From Microcoleus sp. CAWBG506 (GTDB lineage: Bacteria; Cyanobacteriota; Cyanobacteriia; Cyanobacteriales; Microcoleaceae): 64,000 nucleotides of DNA. Position 1 is the stretch's first letter; each line of letters starts with the position of its first letter. The translations under genes and the position numbers were made by a program. Positions 16,482 to 24,855 of the stretch are shown piece after piece. Location: assembly GCA_020883125.1 (NCBI GenBank), contig JAHREW010000005.1, positions 98,518 to 162,517 on the forward strand, in the 5' to 3' direction. The notes under the pieces were generated by a model. That model was given only the letters and a program-made list of their open reading frames with translations. It was not told the DNA's origin and made no database searches.

Positions 16482-17648
16482 TTATTTTTTGCCAAATCCT
16501 TTGCCACGATTCGGTGAAGGCAGACAGAGACAGTTTTCGATTTGCGATCGCAAAGTCTCGATATCTAAACCTTGACCGATCAAGACAATCTGGTTTTTCC
16601 GTTCACCTTTCCACTCATCATCATCGATGGAAAATCGCTTACCACTCAAGTGAAAAATATGCCGTTTGGGACTTTCTTCAAACCACATAATCCCTTTCGC
16701 CCGAAACACATTTGTTGGCAATTGGTTATCTAAGAAATATTGAAATTTTCTCAGAGAAAACGGCTTGTCGCTCTGAAATGAAAGTGAGGTAAATCCGTCA
16801 TTTTCTAAATGGTCGGAATGGTTATGATGAGCATGATCGTGATGACCGTGGTCGTGATGAGAATGATCGTGATGACCGTGATGGTCATGTTTATCATGAT
16901 GATCATGTTCATCGTGATCGTGATGAGCATGATCGTGATGAGCGTGGTCGTGATGGTCGTGACTGCTAGCAGTTTCTTCAGCTTGGAAATATTTGTCCGA
17001 TTCAAACAATCCTACACTGAGAACGAGCGCCAGTGGAACTTGCGATTTTACTGTGCGGAGAATTCGAGCACCTTCTTTGACATCGCGAATCTTAACTTCC
17101 AACAAATCTAAATCTGCTTCGTCAACCAAATCTGTTTTATTGAGGACAATGATATCACCATAAGCAATTTGACTGTAAGCTGCTTGAGAGTTGAACAAAT
17201 CTAAACTGTAATTTGCCGCATCTACTACAGTCACAATGGAATCGAGACGAGTCAAGTCTCGCAATTCAGTGCCTAAAAAAGTCAGAGCTACTGGTAGCGG
17301 GTCGGCTAGTCCGGTAGTTTCTACTACTAAATAATCTAGCTTTTCTTGACGTTCTAAAACTTTGTAAACTGCATTTACCAAATCTTCGTTAATTGTGCAG
17401 CAAATACAGCCGTTGTTCAGCTCGACCATATTGTCATCGGTGGTGACAATCAGTTCGTTGTCGATGCCAATTTCGCCAAATTCGTTGACTAAAACTGCGG
17501 TTTTCAAACCTTGCTGGTTGGTCAGGATATGGTTGAGCAGGGTTGTTTTGCCACTGCCGAGGAATCCTGTAATGATGGTAACTGGCAAGCCGTGTTTGGG
17601 CGCGTCCATTACCTGCTCTGTCTCGGACTGATTTGTTGTAGATTGCAT
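16482..17648 (-). CDS. COG0523 (CobW/ZNG-type) GTP-dependent metal chaperone, His-rich
   Basis: 388 aa. P-loop GFLGSGKTTLLNH (about residues 28-40), the family CxCC motif in NNGCICCTINEDL (about 80), a switch region with ETTGLADPLPV, NKTD for guanine binding, and the C-terminal CobW_C domain. Between the two domains (about 228-285) sits an extreme histidine-aspartate tract of HDHHDHAH type with well over twenty histidines, which should hold zinc, cobalt or nickel. The family delivers metal to client proteins using GTP. Cobalamin, zinc or nickel roles cannot be separated from sequence alone. I see no clear Zur box upstream. Large open frames antisense to the His tract are artefacts. Confidence 0.9.
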   Translation of the reverse strand: MQSTTNQSETEQVMDAPKHGLPVTIITGFLGSGKTTLLNHILTNQQGLKTAVLVNEFGEIGIDNELIVTTDDNMVELNNGCICCTINEDLVNAVYKVLERQEKLDYLVVETTGLADPLPVALTFLGTELRDLTRLDSIVTVVDAANYSLDLFNSQAAYSQIAYGDIIVLNKTDLVDEADLDLLEVKIRDVKEGARILRTVKSQVPLALVLSVGLFESDKYFQAEETASSHDHHDHAHHDHAHHDHDEHDHHDKHDHHGHHDHSHHDHGHHDHAHHNHSDHLENDGFTSLSFQSDKPFSLRKFQYFLDNQLPTNVFRAKGIMWFEESPKRHIFHLSGKRFSIDDDEWKGERKNQIVLIGQGLDIETLRSQIENCLCLPSPNRGKGFGKK

Positions 17649-17682
17649 AGCTTGACTGTCAAATAAGGTCGATCGCTTAAAT

Positions 17683-18030
17683 TTGTTATTCTTATTGTAT
17701 CTTATTTTTTGTTATTGGTTATTTGTTATTGGTTATTTGTTATGCGTTATTTGTTATTTGTTGTTTGTTATTGGTTATTGGTTATTGGTTATTGGTTATT
17801 TGTTATTGGTTATTGGTTATTTGCGGTGTCCGCTCAGCTTCGGGTCGTCCTGCCCTTCGACTCCGCTCAGAAACCGCGTAGTCGAAGGGTTATTAGTTAT
17901 TTGTTTTTTGTTAAGGGTTACTTGTCATTTTGCGGTTGTTAGTTATGTGTTCTAATAACCAATAACCAATAACCATTAACCAATAACCATTAACAAACAA
18001 CAAATAACCATTAACAAATAACCATTAACC
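17683..18030. repeat. Heptamer tandem repeats forming a long inverted repeat
   Basis: The left arm (about 17700-17825) is tandem TTATTGG/TTATTTG-like heptamers; the right arm (about 17953-18030) is the complement type (AATAACC, TTAACCA). Between them is a GTCGAAGGG palindromic segment (about 17853-17890). The arms could fold into a large hairpin. These are short tandemly repeated repetitive sequences known from filamentous cyanobacteria. It may act as a transcription barrier downstream of zipN, but that is only inference. Confidence 0.8.
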
Positions 18031-18036
18031 AATTTC

Positions 18037-20349
18037 CTACTTCATAACTTGCCAATCCATAATGCGCCATTGTCCGTCTTGGCGGATCAAGTCGTAGCGA
18101 ATACGGAGGTTTTCGTTACGGGAAGTAACTAGCTGTTCGCGATCGAACACTTCGGCTTTTTCGGTAACTTGGGCTTCGACTTCGGTCCGATCGGGATTAG
18201 TCGGATTTGTTGTTACCTTTGTAATTTCCAGCTTGTGTGTATAACGCTGGTGGGCGTTGTTTCGCTGTTGAGCTTCTGCCATCAATTGCCAGCGAGACAA
18301 AGCAGGTTCCGTCAGAACTTGCTTTAATTCATCGATAGCGTGATTGGGGCCGAGGGCTGCTGCTTTGGCTGAGAGCCAACTTTGAATCATTTGCTCCGCT
18401 GTTTCTTCTGTGACGGAGCCGGAGGCTGGGGCGACAGGGCCTGGCTCTGGGGCGGCGGGGGCTAAGGGGGGAATTTCGATCGGTGGTGCTTCCAGGCTGA
18501 CTAAGGCTTGTTCTCCTTGCAGAGATGGGCCTGAGAGAGCTTGGAGGATGCCACCTAAGATACTGAAAATCAACCACAGGATTAACAGACTTAGAAAACC
18601 AGCTACTAGCAGCAGAGCCAGCCGATTTCGAGGCATGGACTGGACTTGGGCTGAAATTTGCGAGCCTAGTGTCCTGGCTCGATCGACTAAATCACCCATT
18701 GGCCCTGCACTACTCTTGGCACTGCGACGGGAGGAATGGGGGCGTCGGCGTTCTTTGGAGCTGGAGGAAGGGGGGTGTGCGGTGGGGGTAGCTGTCGAGT
18801 CCTGGGGGATGCCTGGAGGGATAGGTGCGGCTGGAGTCCCCTCATATTTGGGGCTTGGCCCTGGGGGGGGTATGATGGCGGGGCCGGGGGTCAAGGTCAC
18901 AGTGGGCGATCGCCCTGTAATGGCTGGAGATGGCTGGAGTGAGCTAGTGAGTGCCGCTCTAGCTTGAGCCTTGGCAGTAGAGCGGGGTTGGGCTACAACC
19001 CACTCGTTGGCTGTTTCTGTATCCAGTGGCAAGGATTCTAGGTAGGCTTGTACCTTGGGATCGGCAAAGTAATCTTTTAAGGAAACTGACTGCTTTGCCA
19101 AGTCCCGGAAGTGCGGAAATACTTCTTCCTGTAGCCAGTGTTCGGCGTATAAGCACAGCCCTGGCAACAAATCGGGAGAATCCTGGGAATTTTCGCGAAT
19201 GAAGGCGAGGGGTTCTTTTTCGGAACTGAGTTCTAGGGCTCTGCTGGCTTCTTCTGTTTGGCCCAGCAGCAGGGAACATACGGCTTTTTCGAGGTGGACG
19301 TCTTGGCGGCGGCCTAACTGCATCAGCATCAGCTTGGCGCGACGGATCATGGAGGGCTGTCTGGCTGCAAATCCTTGAGCTAGTAGGGTGTAAACCGAGA
19401 GATAAGTGCCTACAGCGGAGGGGCGGGCAGCTTCTGCTTCAAATAGGGTCTGCTGCTCGCTGCTGGTTAGGTGTTTCCGCAGTTGCTGGACGAAGCGTAG
19501 GAAGTCTTCGATGCCCAATCCCGATCGATCGTCATCGGAACCATCTATCCCACCCCTTTCTTCGAGCATTTCTCGCAGGATTTTTAGTCCTTGACGACGT
19601 TCGGAGACTTTTTCTTCTGGGAGGGATAGTAATTGTAAGATGTTGTACGGACGGAGTTTGTATATATCGGTTTGCATTTCACCCCTCACGCTTGGAAATA
19701 GGCTTTCGCGCAGCAGCAGTTCTTGACCTGCGTCTAGTGATTTGGTGGCATTTTGGTATTGACCTTGTTGCCACTGTTCCCTGCCTAGTTCTAAGCAGGA
19801 CAGGGCGATGGTTAAAACTATGTCTGGTCGCACTAGCTGGGGGTCGCCGAAGCGCCCTTGTGCGATCGCAGAGCTGCCATTGTTGAGATAGGGACGGCCC
19901 AGTTTCTGTACAAGTTCGTATTCTCCGAGTTCTTGCAGTACCAGCAGCACTCCTACGAACTGGTTGTCGTCGATTTCAATACTTGGAGTATGGGGGTCGG
20001 GAGTAGCGTCTAAAACCCCGGAGTCTTGCCAGTCTGTTTCTGCTTCTTGCAGGACTGTGGCCGTGCCTGTCGAGGCTTTTAACCTCGGATGCTGGCCTAA
20101 AATCCCTGCTTCTGATTCGCGATCGTAAGTTTTGGCCAAAAAACTGGCATCGTAAGCTTTGCGCCCCTCTGAGTCTGACAAAACGGCGTGGGCTTCGTCG
20201 AGCAGTTGTTTACGGGCGACGATCGCCACTTCGGAATACTCCCTGCGTGGAAGTTGTAACGTCCGGTCGCGATGAGCTTGCTGCAACTGTTCGGCAGTAG
20301 CTTGAATCGGTAGACCCAGAATCCGATAATAATCTAGTGGAATTAGCAC
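18037..20349 (-). CDS. ftn2: ZipN/Ftn2 (ARC6-type) cell division protein
   Basis: About 770 aa from GTG 20349, chosen because GGGGAAG lies about 9 nt upstream and the protein then begins (V/M)LIPLDYYRILG as in the family. N-terminal J-like domain (degenerate: HRD in place of HPD), a long alpha-solenoid cytoplasmic region, a Pro/Ser-rich linker, one membrane segment (about residues 575-600) and a C-terminal ARC6 IMS-like domain (EETAEQMIQSWLSAKA to the end). ZipN anchors and stabilises the FtsZ ring at the membrane in cyanobacteria; ARC6 is the plastid counterpart. Its neighbours are unrelated. Confidence 0.9.
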   Translation of the reverse strand: MLIPLDYYRILGLPIQATAEQLQQAHRDRTLQLPRREYSEVAIVARKQLLDEAHAVLSDSEGRKAYDASFLAKTYDRESEAGILGQHPRLKASTGTATVLQEAETDWQDSGVLDATPDPHTPSIEIDDNQFVGVLLVLQELGEYELVQKLGRPYLNNGSSAIAQGRFGDPQLVRPDIVLTIALSCLELGREQWQQGQYQNATKSLDAGQELLLRESLFPSVRGEMQTDIYKLRPYNILQLLSLPEEKVSERRQGLKILREMLEERGGIDGSDDDRSGLGIEDFLRFVQQLRKHLTSSEQQTLFEAEAARPSAVGTYLSVYTLLAQGFAARQPSMIRRAKLMLMQLGRRQDVHLEKAVCSLLLGQTEEASRALELSSEKEPLAFIRENSQDSPDLLPGLCLYAEHWLQEEVFPHFRDLAKQSVSLKDYFADPKVQAYLESLPLDTETANEWVVAQPRSTAKAQARAALTSSLQPSPAITGRSPTVTLTPGPAIIPPPGPSPKYEGTPAAPIPPGIPQDSTATPTAHPPSSSSKERRRPHSSRRSAKSSAGPMGDLVDRARTLGSQISAQVQSMPRNRLALLLVAGFLSLLILWLIFSILGGILQALSGPSLQGEQALVSLEAPPIEIPPLAPAAPEPGPVAPASGSVTEETAEQMIQSWLSAKAAALGPNHAIDELKQVLTEPALSRWQLMAEAQQRNNAHQRYTHKLEITKVTTNPTNPDRTEVEAQVTEKAEVFDREQLVTSRNENLRIRYDLIRQDGQWRIMDWQVMK

Positions 20350-20449
20350 TGTCCACTTCCCCAAAGCGCTAGCAACTGAATTAGCCTATCTTAGGTGACG
20401 CTCCCATATCAAATCAAAATTGATCGGTTGGGCTTCTGACTCCTGTTAT

Positions 20450-20610
20450 GGAGAGCGAGAACTTCCTTCCAGGTACTTCGTTTCCCTTGAGGGCATTTGA
20501 GAGTGAGGTGCGCGTCGGGCCCCACTGCTGACCGAAGAACGAGATACAAGCCCCTGGCTTTAGACACGGGTCCTAGTCGGTAGCGGTTTCAACCGCCTTC
20601 AATATTTCTT
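20450..20610. mobile_element. Possible IS200/IS605 end remnant (PATE-like)
   Basis: Contains the sequence GCCCCTGGCTTTAGACACGGG, a degenerate form of the CCCC-GGCT-TTAGCC-GGGG hairpin seen at right ends of cyanobacterial tnpB elements, preceded by CCCCACTGCTGACCGAAGAACGAG and followed by a GGCGGTT/AACCGCC-type inverted pair. No tnpB reading frame is left. It could be a solo end or non-autonomous derivative. The identification is by resemblance from memory and is weak. Confidence 0.35.
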
Positions 20611-20639
20611 TACGTGGTTAATCAGGAAATGATGTTACC

Positions 20640-20738
20640 ATGAAAGACGATCGAGTAAGAATAACCATCTACGTGTTGAAACATCCTAGAGGGCGAGCAA
20701 TTCCGGCAACGGACAGCTCCGACTCAGATTCGGAATAG
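20640..20738 (+). CDS. Possible small ORF, 32 codons, acidic tail
   Basis: ATG 20640 preceded by CAGGAAATGATGTTACC, with a weak AGGAA site. It encodes a basic beginning (MKDDRVRITIYVLKHPRGR) and a Ser-Asp tail (DSSDSDSE). I do not recognise it. It could be spurious; no codon-usage or conservation test can be done here. Confidence 0.2.
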   Translation: MKDDRVRITIYVLKHPRGRAIPATDSSDSDSE

Positions 20739-21071
20739 TTAAAGGGCAAACAATAGCAGGATGTAGAGCGTACCGTATCTGTTGGCGATCGATGGCAGGG
20801 CGAAAGCAAAAAAAAGTATACGCAATGTTTGAAGAAATTCAAATGGAGTGAGTAGTGGCGACTTGATAGGGCCGAAGACAAGTCAGACTCTGGACTATTC
20901 AAGAATCCCCGTCTATGAAAGGGCTGGGGAGTATCAAAGAATAGCAGTTTGTTCGTTCAGTCGCTATCCCCAACTAAGGGGATAAAAGCCGATTGACCGA
21001 TTATTGGTATAGTTAGGGTCGTTGACCGATTATCAACAGTTTGCATAATACTTATCGGGTATTAATTATTT

Positions 21072-22109
21072 ATGGTTCAGGAACGGACTTTACCAGCTTT
21101 TGACGCAACAAGCGTAAGTATTTCTCGTGATGAAGGTTTGATGCTTTACGAAGATATGGTCTTGGGGCGCTTTTTTGAGGACAAGTGCGCTGAGATGTAT
21201 TACCGGGGCAAGATGTTCGGTTTTGTTCACTTGTACAACGGTCAGGAGGCTGTTTCTACTGGGGTGATTCGATCGATGCGCCGGGATGATACGGACTATG
21301 TTAGTAGCACTTATCGCGACCACGTTCACGCTTTGAGTGCCGGTGTGCCGGCGCGGGAGGTGATGGCGGAGTTGTTCGGGAAAGAAACTGGTTGCTCGAA
21401 GGGCCGCGGCGGTTCGATGCATATGTTTTCTGCCGAACACCGACTGTTGGGGGGCTATGCTTTTGTGGCTGAGGGGATTCCTGTGGCGACGGGGGCTGCT
21501 TTTCAATCTAAGTACCGCCGGGAGGCTTTGGGAGATCAGACTTCTGATGGCGTGACTGCTTGTTTTTTTGGGGATGGTGCTGCTAATAACGGTCAGTTTT
21601 TTGAATGTTTGAATATGGCGGCTTTGTGGAAGTTGCCAATTCTTTATGTTGTGGAAAACAATAAATGGGCGATCGGGATGTCCCATGAACGTGCTACTTC
21701 TGACCCGCTGATTTACAAGAAAGCTCATGCTTTTGGTATGGCTGGGGTTGAGGTTGATGGGATGGATGTTTTGGCGGTGCGAGAAGTGGCGAAAGAAGCT
21801 GTGGCGCGCGCGCGGGCTGGTGAGGGACCGACGGTGATTGAGGCGTTGACTTATCGTTTTAGGGGGCATTCTTTGGCCGATCCTGATGAGTTGCGTTCTA
21901 AGGAAGAGAAGGAATTTTGGTTCCCTCGCGATCCGATTAAGAAGTTGGCTGCTGATTTGATCGATCGCGCTTTGGCTACGGCTGAGGAATTAAAGGCGAT
22001 CGACAAGAAGATTGAAGCAGTAATTGATGATGCGGTGGATTTTGCTGAGAAAAGCGCTGAGCCAGATCCCAGTGAATTGTATCGGTTTATCTATGCTGAA
22101 GATGAGTAG
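21072..22109 (+). CDS. pdhA: Pyruvate dehydrogenase E1 component, alpha subunit
   Basis: 345 aa, standard length. The thiamine diphosphate motif [15 protein letters not shown] (start about residue 172) and the [15 protein letters not shown] segment with the later [12 protein letters not shown] are typical of E1-alpha. With E1-beta it decarboxylates pyruvate and passes the acetyl group to lipoyl-E2 to give acetyl-CoA. As usual in cyanobacteria, the beta gene is not adjacent. ATG 21072 follows an AT-rich promoter region. Confidence 0.96.
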   Translation: MVQERTLPAFDATSVSISRDEGLMLYEDMVLGRFFEDKCAEMYYRGKMFGFVHLYNGQEAVSTGVIRSMRRDDTDYVSSTYRDHVHALSAGVPAREVMAELFGKETGCSKGRGGSMHMFSAEHRLLGGYAFVAEGIPVATGAAFQSKYRREALGDQTSDGVTACFFGDGAANNGQFFECLNMAALWKLPILYVVENNKWAIGMSHERATSDPLIYKKAHAFGMAGVEVDGMDVLAVREVAKEAVARARAGEGPTVIEALTYRFRGHSLADPDELRSKEEKEFWFPRDPIKKLAADLIDRALATAEELKAIDKKIEAVIDDAVDFAEKSAEPDPSELYRFIYAEDE

Positions 22110-22191
22110 TCTTTAGATATATTTTGAGTCCCGTTGCAGCCACAAGTTGTTAAAACCTGTGGCTGCACAATTTTCAAGCTTAAATTGAACT

Positions 22192-22467
22192 TTAAATGCG
22201 GTGATTATTAATTTTTGCGAGTCCGCCTCCAAAGGCAAAATCTTGGGCCATTGAACTTTGTAAAAAATCGTGGGGAAAACCCAATTCGATCGCACTGACT
22301 GCGTTTAATCGCTCCATTTGTTCCGGGGTTAAGGCAAACTCCAAACAAGCCAGATTTTCTTGAACTTGCGTGACTTGGCGGGAACCAATAATCGGGATTA
22401 CTCCTACTGACTGCTGGCGCAACCAATTCAGCGCTACTTGAGAAGGTGATTTGCCGATTTCGGCTGC
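22192..22467 (-). pseudogene. Aldo/keto reductase, C-terminal fragment
   Basis: An open frame of about 92 codons ending at 22192, bounded upstream by an in-frame TAA (22468-22470). The peptide reads AAEIGKSPSQVALNWL, SVGVIPIIGSRQVTQVQENL, then LTPEQMERLNAVSAIELGFP, the typical NADP-binding end of an aldo/keto reductase. The first about 230 residues, including the catalytic Asp-Tyr-Lys-His region, are gone. No start codon or ribosome site suits it, so this is a remnant. It is convergent with pdhA. Confidence 0.75.
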
Positions 22468-22589
22468 TTATGGTGCTAACTTCCCCAGCGATTTTTAATT
22501 CGCGTTCGCTTCATTGATACTGTTTTGCTTCCTGCGTAAGCTAAGGTTGGGATCGGGTGAAATATAGCCTTTCGAGCGAAAGATGAGGT

Positions 22590-22800
22590 AAGATCGAGAA
22601 TTGGTAATAGGTAATAGGTAATTGCTATTCCTTGTTAATTTAAGCAGTTGACACCCATATTTCCTGATAGTAAGCGACATTCTCAAGGGTGTCGCTTACT
22701 TTTTTATTTAATCAAACTCAGTTTACCAATTACCAATTACCAATTACCAATTACCAATTACCAATTACCAATTACCAATTACCAATTACCAATTTTTGAA
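22590..22800. repeat. Heptamer tandem repeat (ACCAATT) and inverted partner
   Basis: About ten head-to-tail copies of ACCAATT at about 22724-22793, with TTGGTAAT/AGGTAAT copies of opposite sense at about 22598-22625. It is not a CRISPR: the units are contiguous and there are no spacers. It lies upstream of the transporter gene, so it may influence its leader, but this is unknown. Confidence 0.85.
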
Positions 22801-22902
22801 ATTTGTCGAGTTCGCTCACGTAAATTGACTCAGAGGACGAATAGCGAGTTATACTCCTAGTACCCTGACTGCGCCGGTCAAATAACCGCCAAATCAAAGC
22901 TT

Positions 22903-24339
22903 ATGAGCAACTCTTCCCCTTCTGAGCCAGCAGCCAACAACCCAGAAACCAAAAAACTCAGTTTCTCGACCAAATTAGCTTACGGTGCGGGAGACCTGGG
23001 CCCAGCTATCACTGCGAATGTTCTAGTATTTTACCTACTACTGTTTTTTACCAGTGTGGCTGGTTTGTCTCCTGGTACTGCTAGCAATATTTTACTGATT
23101 GGTAAGGTTTGGGACGCTGTAAACGACCCGCTTGTGGGGGTTTTGAGCGATCGCACCTCTCACCCCTGGGGCCGTCGGTATCCTTGGATGGTATACGGTG
23201 CAATTCCCTTTGGGATTTTCTTCTTTTTGCAGTGGATTGTTCCTAGCGAAAATCCAACCATACTGTTTTGGTACTATGTAATTATCGCGATTCTATTCAA
23301 CACTGCTTACACGGCTGTTAATCTTCCCTACACTGCACTTACCCCAGAATTAACCCAAGATTATAACGAACGCACTAGCCTCAATAGTTTTCGGTTTACT
23401 TTCTCTATCGGTGGCAGCATTCTGTCACTGATTTTAGCAAAAATTATCTTTGCCTTAGTTAAAGACAATACCCAAAAATACTTAATATTAGGTGCTGTCT
23501 GTACAGTGATTTCAGTATTGCCTTTATATTGGTGCTTTTTGGGAACTCGTAAACACGTCTTTGCTCAACTGCAAGAAAATCCTGTAGTAGAAGATGATTC
23601 TACATCGTTGCCGCTGAAAGAACAGTTACGGATTGCATTTAATAATCGCCCTTTTTTGTACGTGATTGGCATTTATCTCTGTTCTTGGTTGGGAGTGCAA
23701 TTAACTGCTTCTATTTTGCCTTATTTTGTGATAAACTGGATGAAACTACCGGAAGAAACTTTTCCTCAAACTGCGATCGCCGTTCAAGGTACTGCACTGG
23801 CTATGTTGTTTGTTTGGAGTAAAGTTAGCGAAAGATACGGCAAAAAAGCTGTATATTTTATGGGCATGAGTTTGTGGATTATTGCCCAAGCTGGACTATT
23901 TTTCTTGCAACCAGGACAAGTAGGATTGATGTATTTGCTGGCAGTGATGGCTGGTGTGGGAGTTTCTACTGCTTATTTAGTACCTTGGTCGATGATACCG
24001 GATGTGATTGAACTGGATGAATTACAGACTGGACAAAGACGCGAAGGTGTGTTCTATTCGTTTATGGTGTTGTTACAAAAAATTGGATTGGCGATCGGTT
24101 TGTGGTTTGTGGGGCAGGCCTTAGAAGTAGCTGGATTTCTCCCTACACTTCAGGGACAGGCACCACCTATACAGCCGGATTCTGCACTGTTTGCGATTCG
24201 AGTGGCGATCGGACCTTTGCCAACAATTGCTTTAATTATCGGGATGATTTTAACATATTTTTATCCAATTACCCGCGAAGTTCATGATGAAATATTGTTG
24301 AAACTCAAACAAAAAAAAGCCGAGAATGAAATGGGCTAA
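22903..24339 (+). CDS. GPH-family (MFS superfamily) sugar/cation symporter
   Basis: 478 aa with about twelve membrane segments. The N-terminal part LAYGAGDLGPAI, the loop VWDAVNDPLVGVLSDRT and the GRRYPWM motif are typical of the glycoside-pentoside-hexuronide:cation symporter family. The mid-sequence NLPYTALTPELTQDYNERTSL is also characteristic. Substrates in the family are sugars taken up with H+ or Na+; the substrate here cannot be told. A GA-rich heptamer repeat starts right after the stop. No sugar-catabolic gene is adjacent. Confidence 0.85.
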   Translation: MSNSSPSEPAANNPETKKLSFSTKLAYGAGDLGPAITANVLVFYLLLFFTSVAGLSPGTASNILLIGKVWDAVNDPLVGVLSDRTSHPWGRRYPWMVYGAIPFGIFFFLQWIVPSENPTILFWYYVIIAILFNTAYTAVNLPYTALTPELTQDYNERTSLNSFRFTFSIGGSILSLILAKIIFALVKDNTQKYLILGAVCTVISVLPLYWCFLGTRKHVFAQLQENPVVEDDSTSLPLKEQLRIAFNNRPFLYVIGIYLCSWLGVQLTASILPYFVINWMKLPEETFPQTAIAVQGTALAMLFVWSKVSERYGKKAVYFMGMSLWIIAQAGLFFLQPGQVGLMYLLAVMAGVGVSTAYLVPWSMIPDVIELDELQTGQRREGVFYSFMVLLQKIGLAIGLWFVGQALEVAGFLPTLQGQAPPIQPDSALFAIRVAIGPLPTIALIIGMILTYFYPITREVHDEILLKLKQKKAENEMG

Positions 24340-24340
24340 G

Positions 24341-24415
24341 TAGAAGGAAGAAGGAAGAAGGAAGAAGGAAGAGGGAAGAGGGAAGAAGGAAGAGGGAAGA
24401 AGGAAGAAGGAAGAA
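24341..24415 (+). repeat. GAAGGAA heptamer tandem repeat
   Basis: About ten contiguous units of GAAGGAA/GAGGGAA starting four bases after the transporter stop. The complementary array (CTTCCTT units) lies at 37640-37675 with similar flanking bases. Confidence 0.85.
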
Positions 24416-24480
24416 GACTTATGTAGTCAGCTTGGGACCATCCCGATTTTGTCAGGGCTATAGCATGACCGCAGACAATT

Positions 24481-24608
24481 TATAGCAACTGCCAAGGCGA
24501 TTAGGGCAGATTTTGTAGGGGCGGGTTCACCGATATCTTTCATCGGTATAGACAAATTCTATAAACCCGCCCCCACCCCACGACTTAACCACCCTGGCGG
24601 TTGCTATA
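24481..24608. mobile_element. 128-bp MITE, copy 2, nested in another inverted repeat
   Basis: Identical to 9144-9271, TA on both sides, terminal repeats TAGCAACTGCC/GGCGGTTGCTA. It sits between the arms AGCATGACCGC (24462-24472) and GCGGTCATGCT (24632-24642), so it inserted into an older palindromic element. Confidence 0.75.
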
Positions 24609-24855
24609 TTAGCTCGCGCCAGAGATTTACAGCGGTCATGCTTCGCCCCTACGAATATATTTGCATTCATTGAGATGCACCCGTCAGCTTTTGGGTCATC
24701 AGTATTTTACGTTTAATTAAGTGGATTTACTTAGAACCCTCAAAAATCAACCTAATTTCTGTAATCTTCGTTCACCAAAATGTCTAAAATATAAGGATTT
24801 AGGCTAAAATTTTGTAGATGCCATTGACAGCGAAGCTGTTGCTTGTGAAGGAAAT

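Larger units (their letters stand above)
20350..21071. other. Intergenic region between ftn2 and pdhA (divergent promoters)
   Basis: 720 bases. At about 20450-20610 it holds an IS200/IS605-like end remnant (listed separately), then a possible 32-codon ORF (20640-20738). The last 130 bases before pdhA are AT-rich with two copies of TTGACCGATTAT (about 20993 and 21023), which could be part of the pdhA promoter region. Confidence 0.5.
24340..24855. other. Intergenic region: heptamer repeat, nested MITE
   Basis: 24341-24415 is a GAAGGAA-type heptamer array. 24462-24642 is an inverted-repeat element (AGCATGACCGC/GCGGTCATGCT) that carries the 128-bp MITE inside it. 24687-24735 is a TTACGTTTAATTAAGTGG block whose inverted copy lies at 37474-37525. 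No gene is seen. Confidence 0.6.

Noticed and set aside
17683-17955. Open frames with hydrophobic repeats through the heptamer array
   Set aside because: They arise from tandem TTATTGG units read as Leu/Ile/Tyr/Gly and have no start context or family match.
22724-22793. CRISPR-like array of short repeats
   Set aside because: Units of 7 bp run without spacers; no leader and no cas genes. This is a heptamer tandem repeat.
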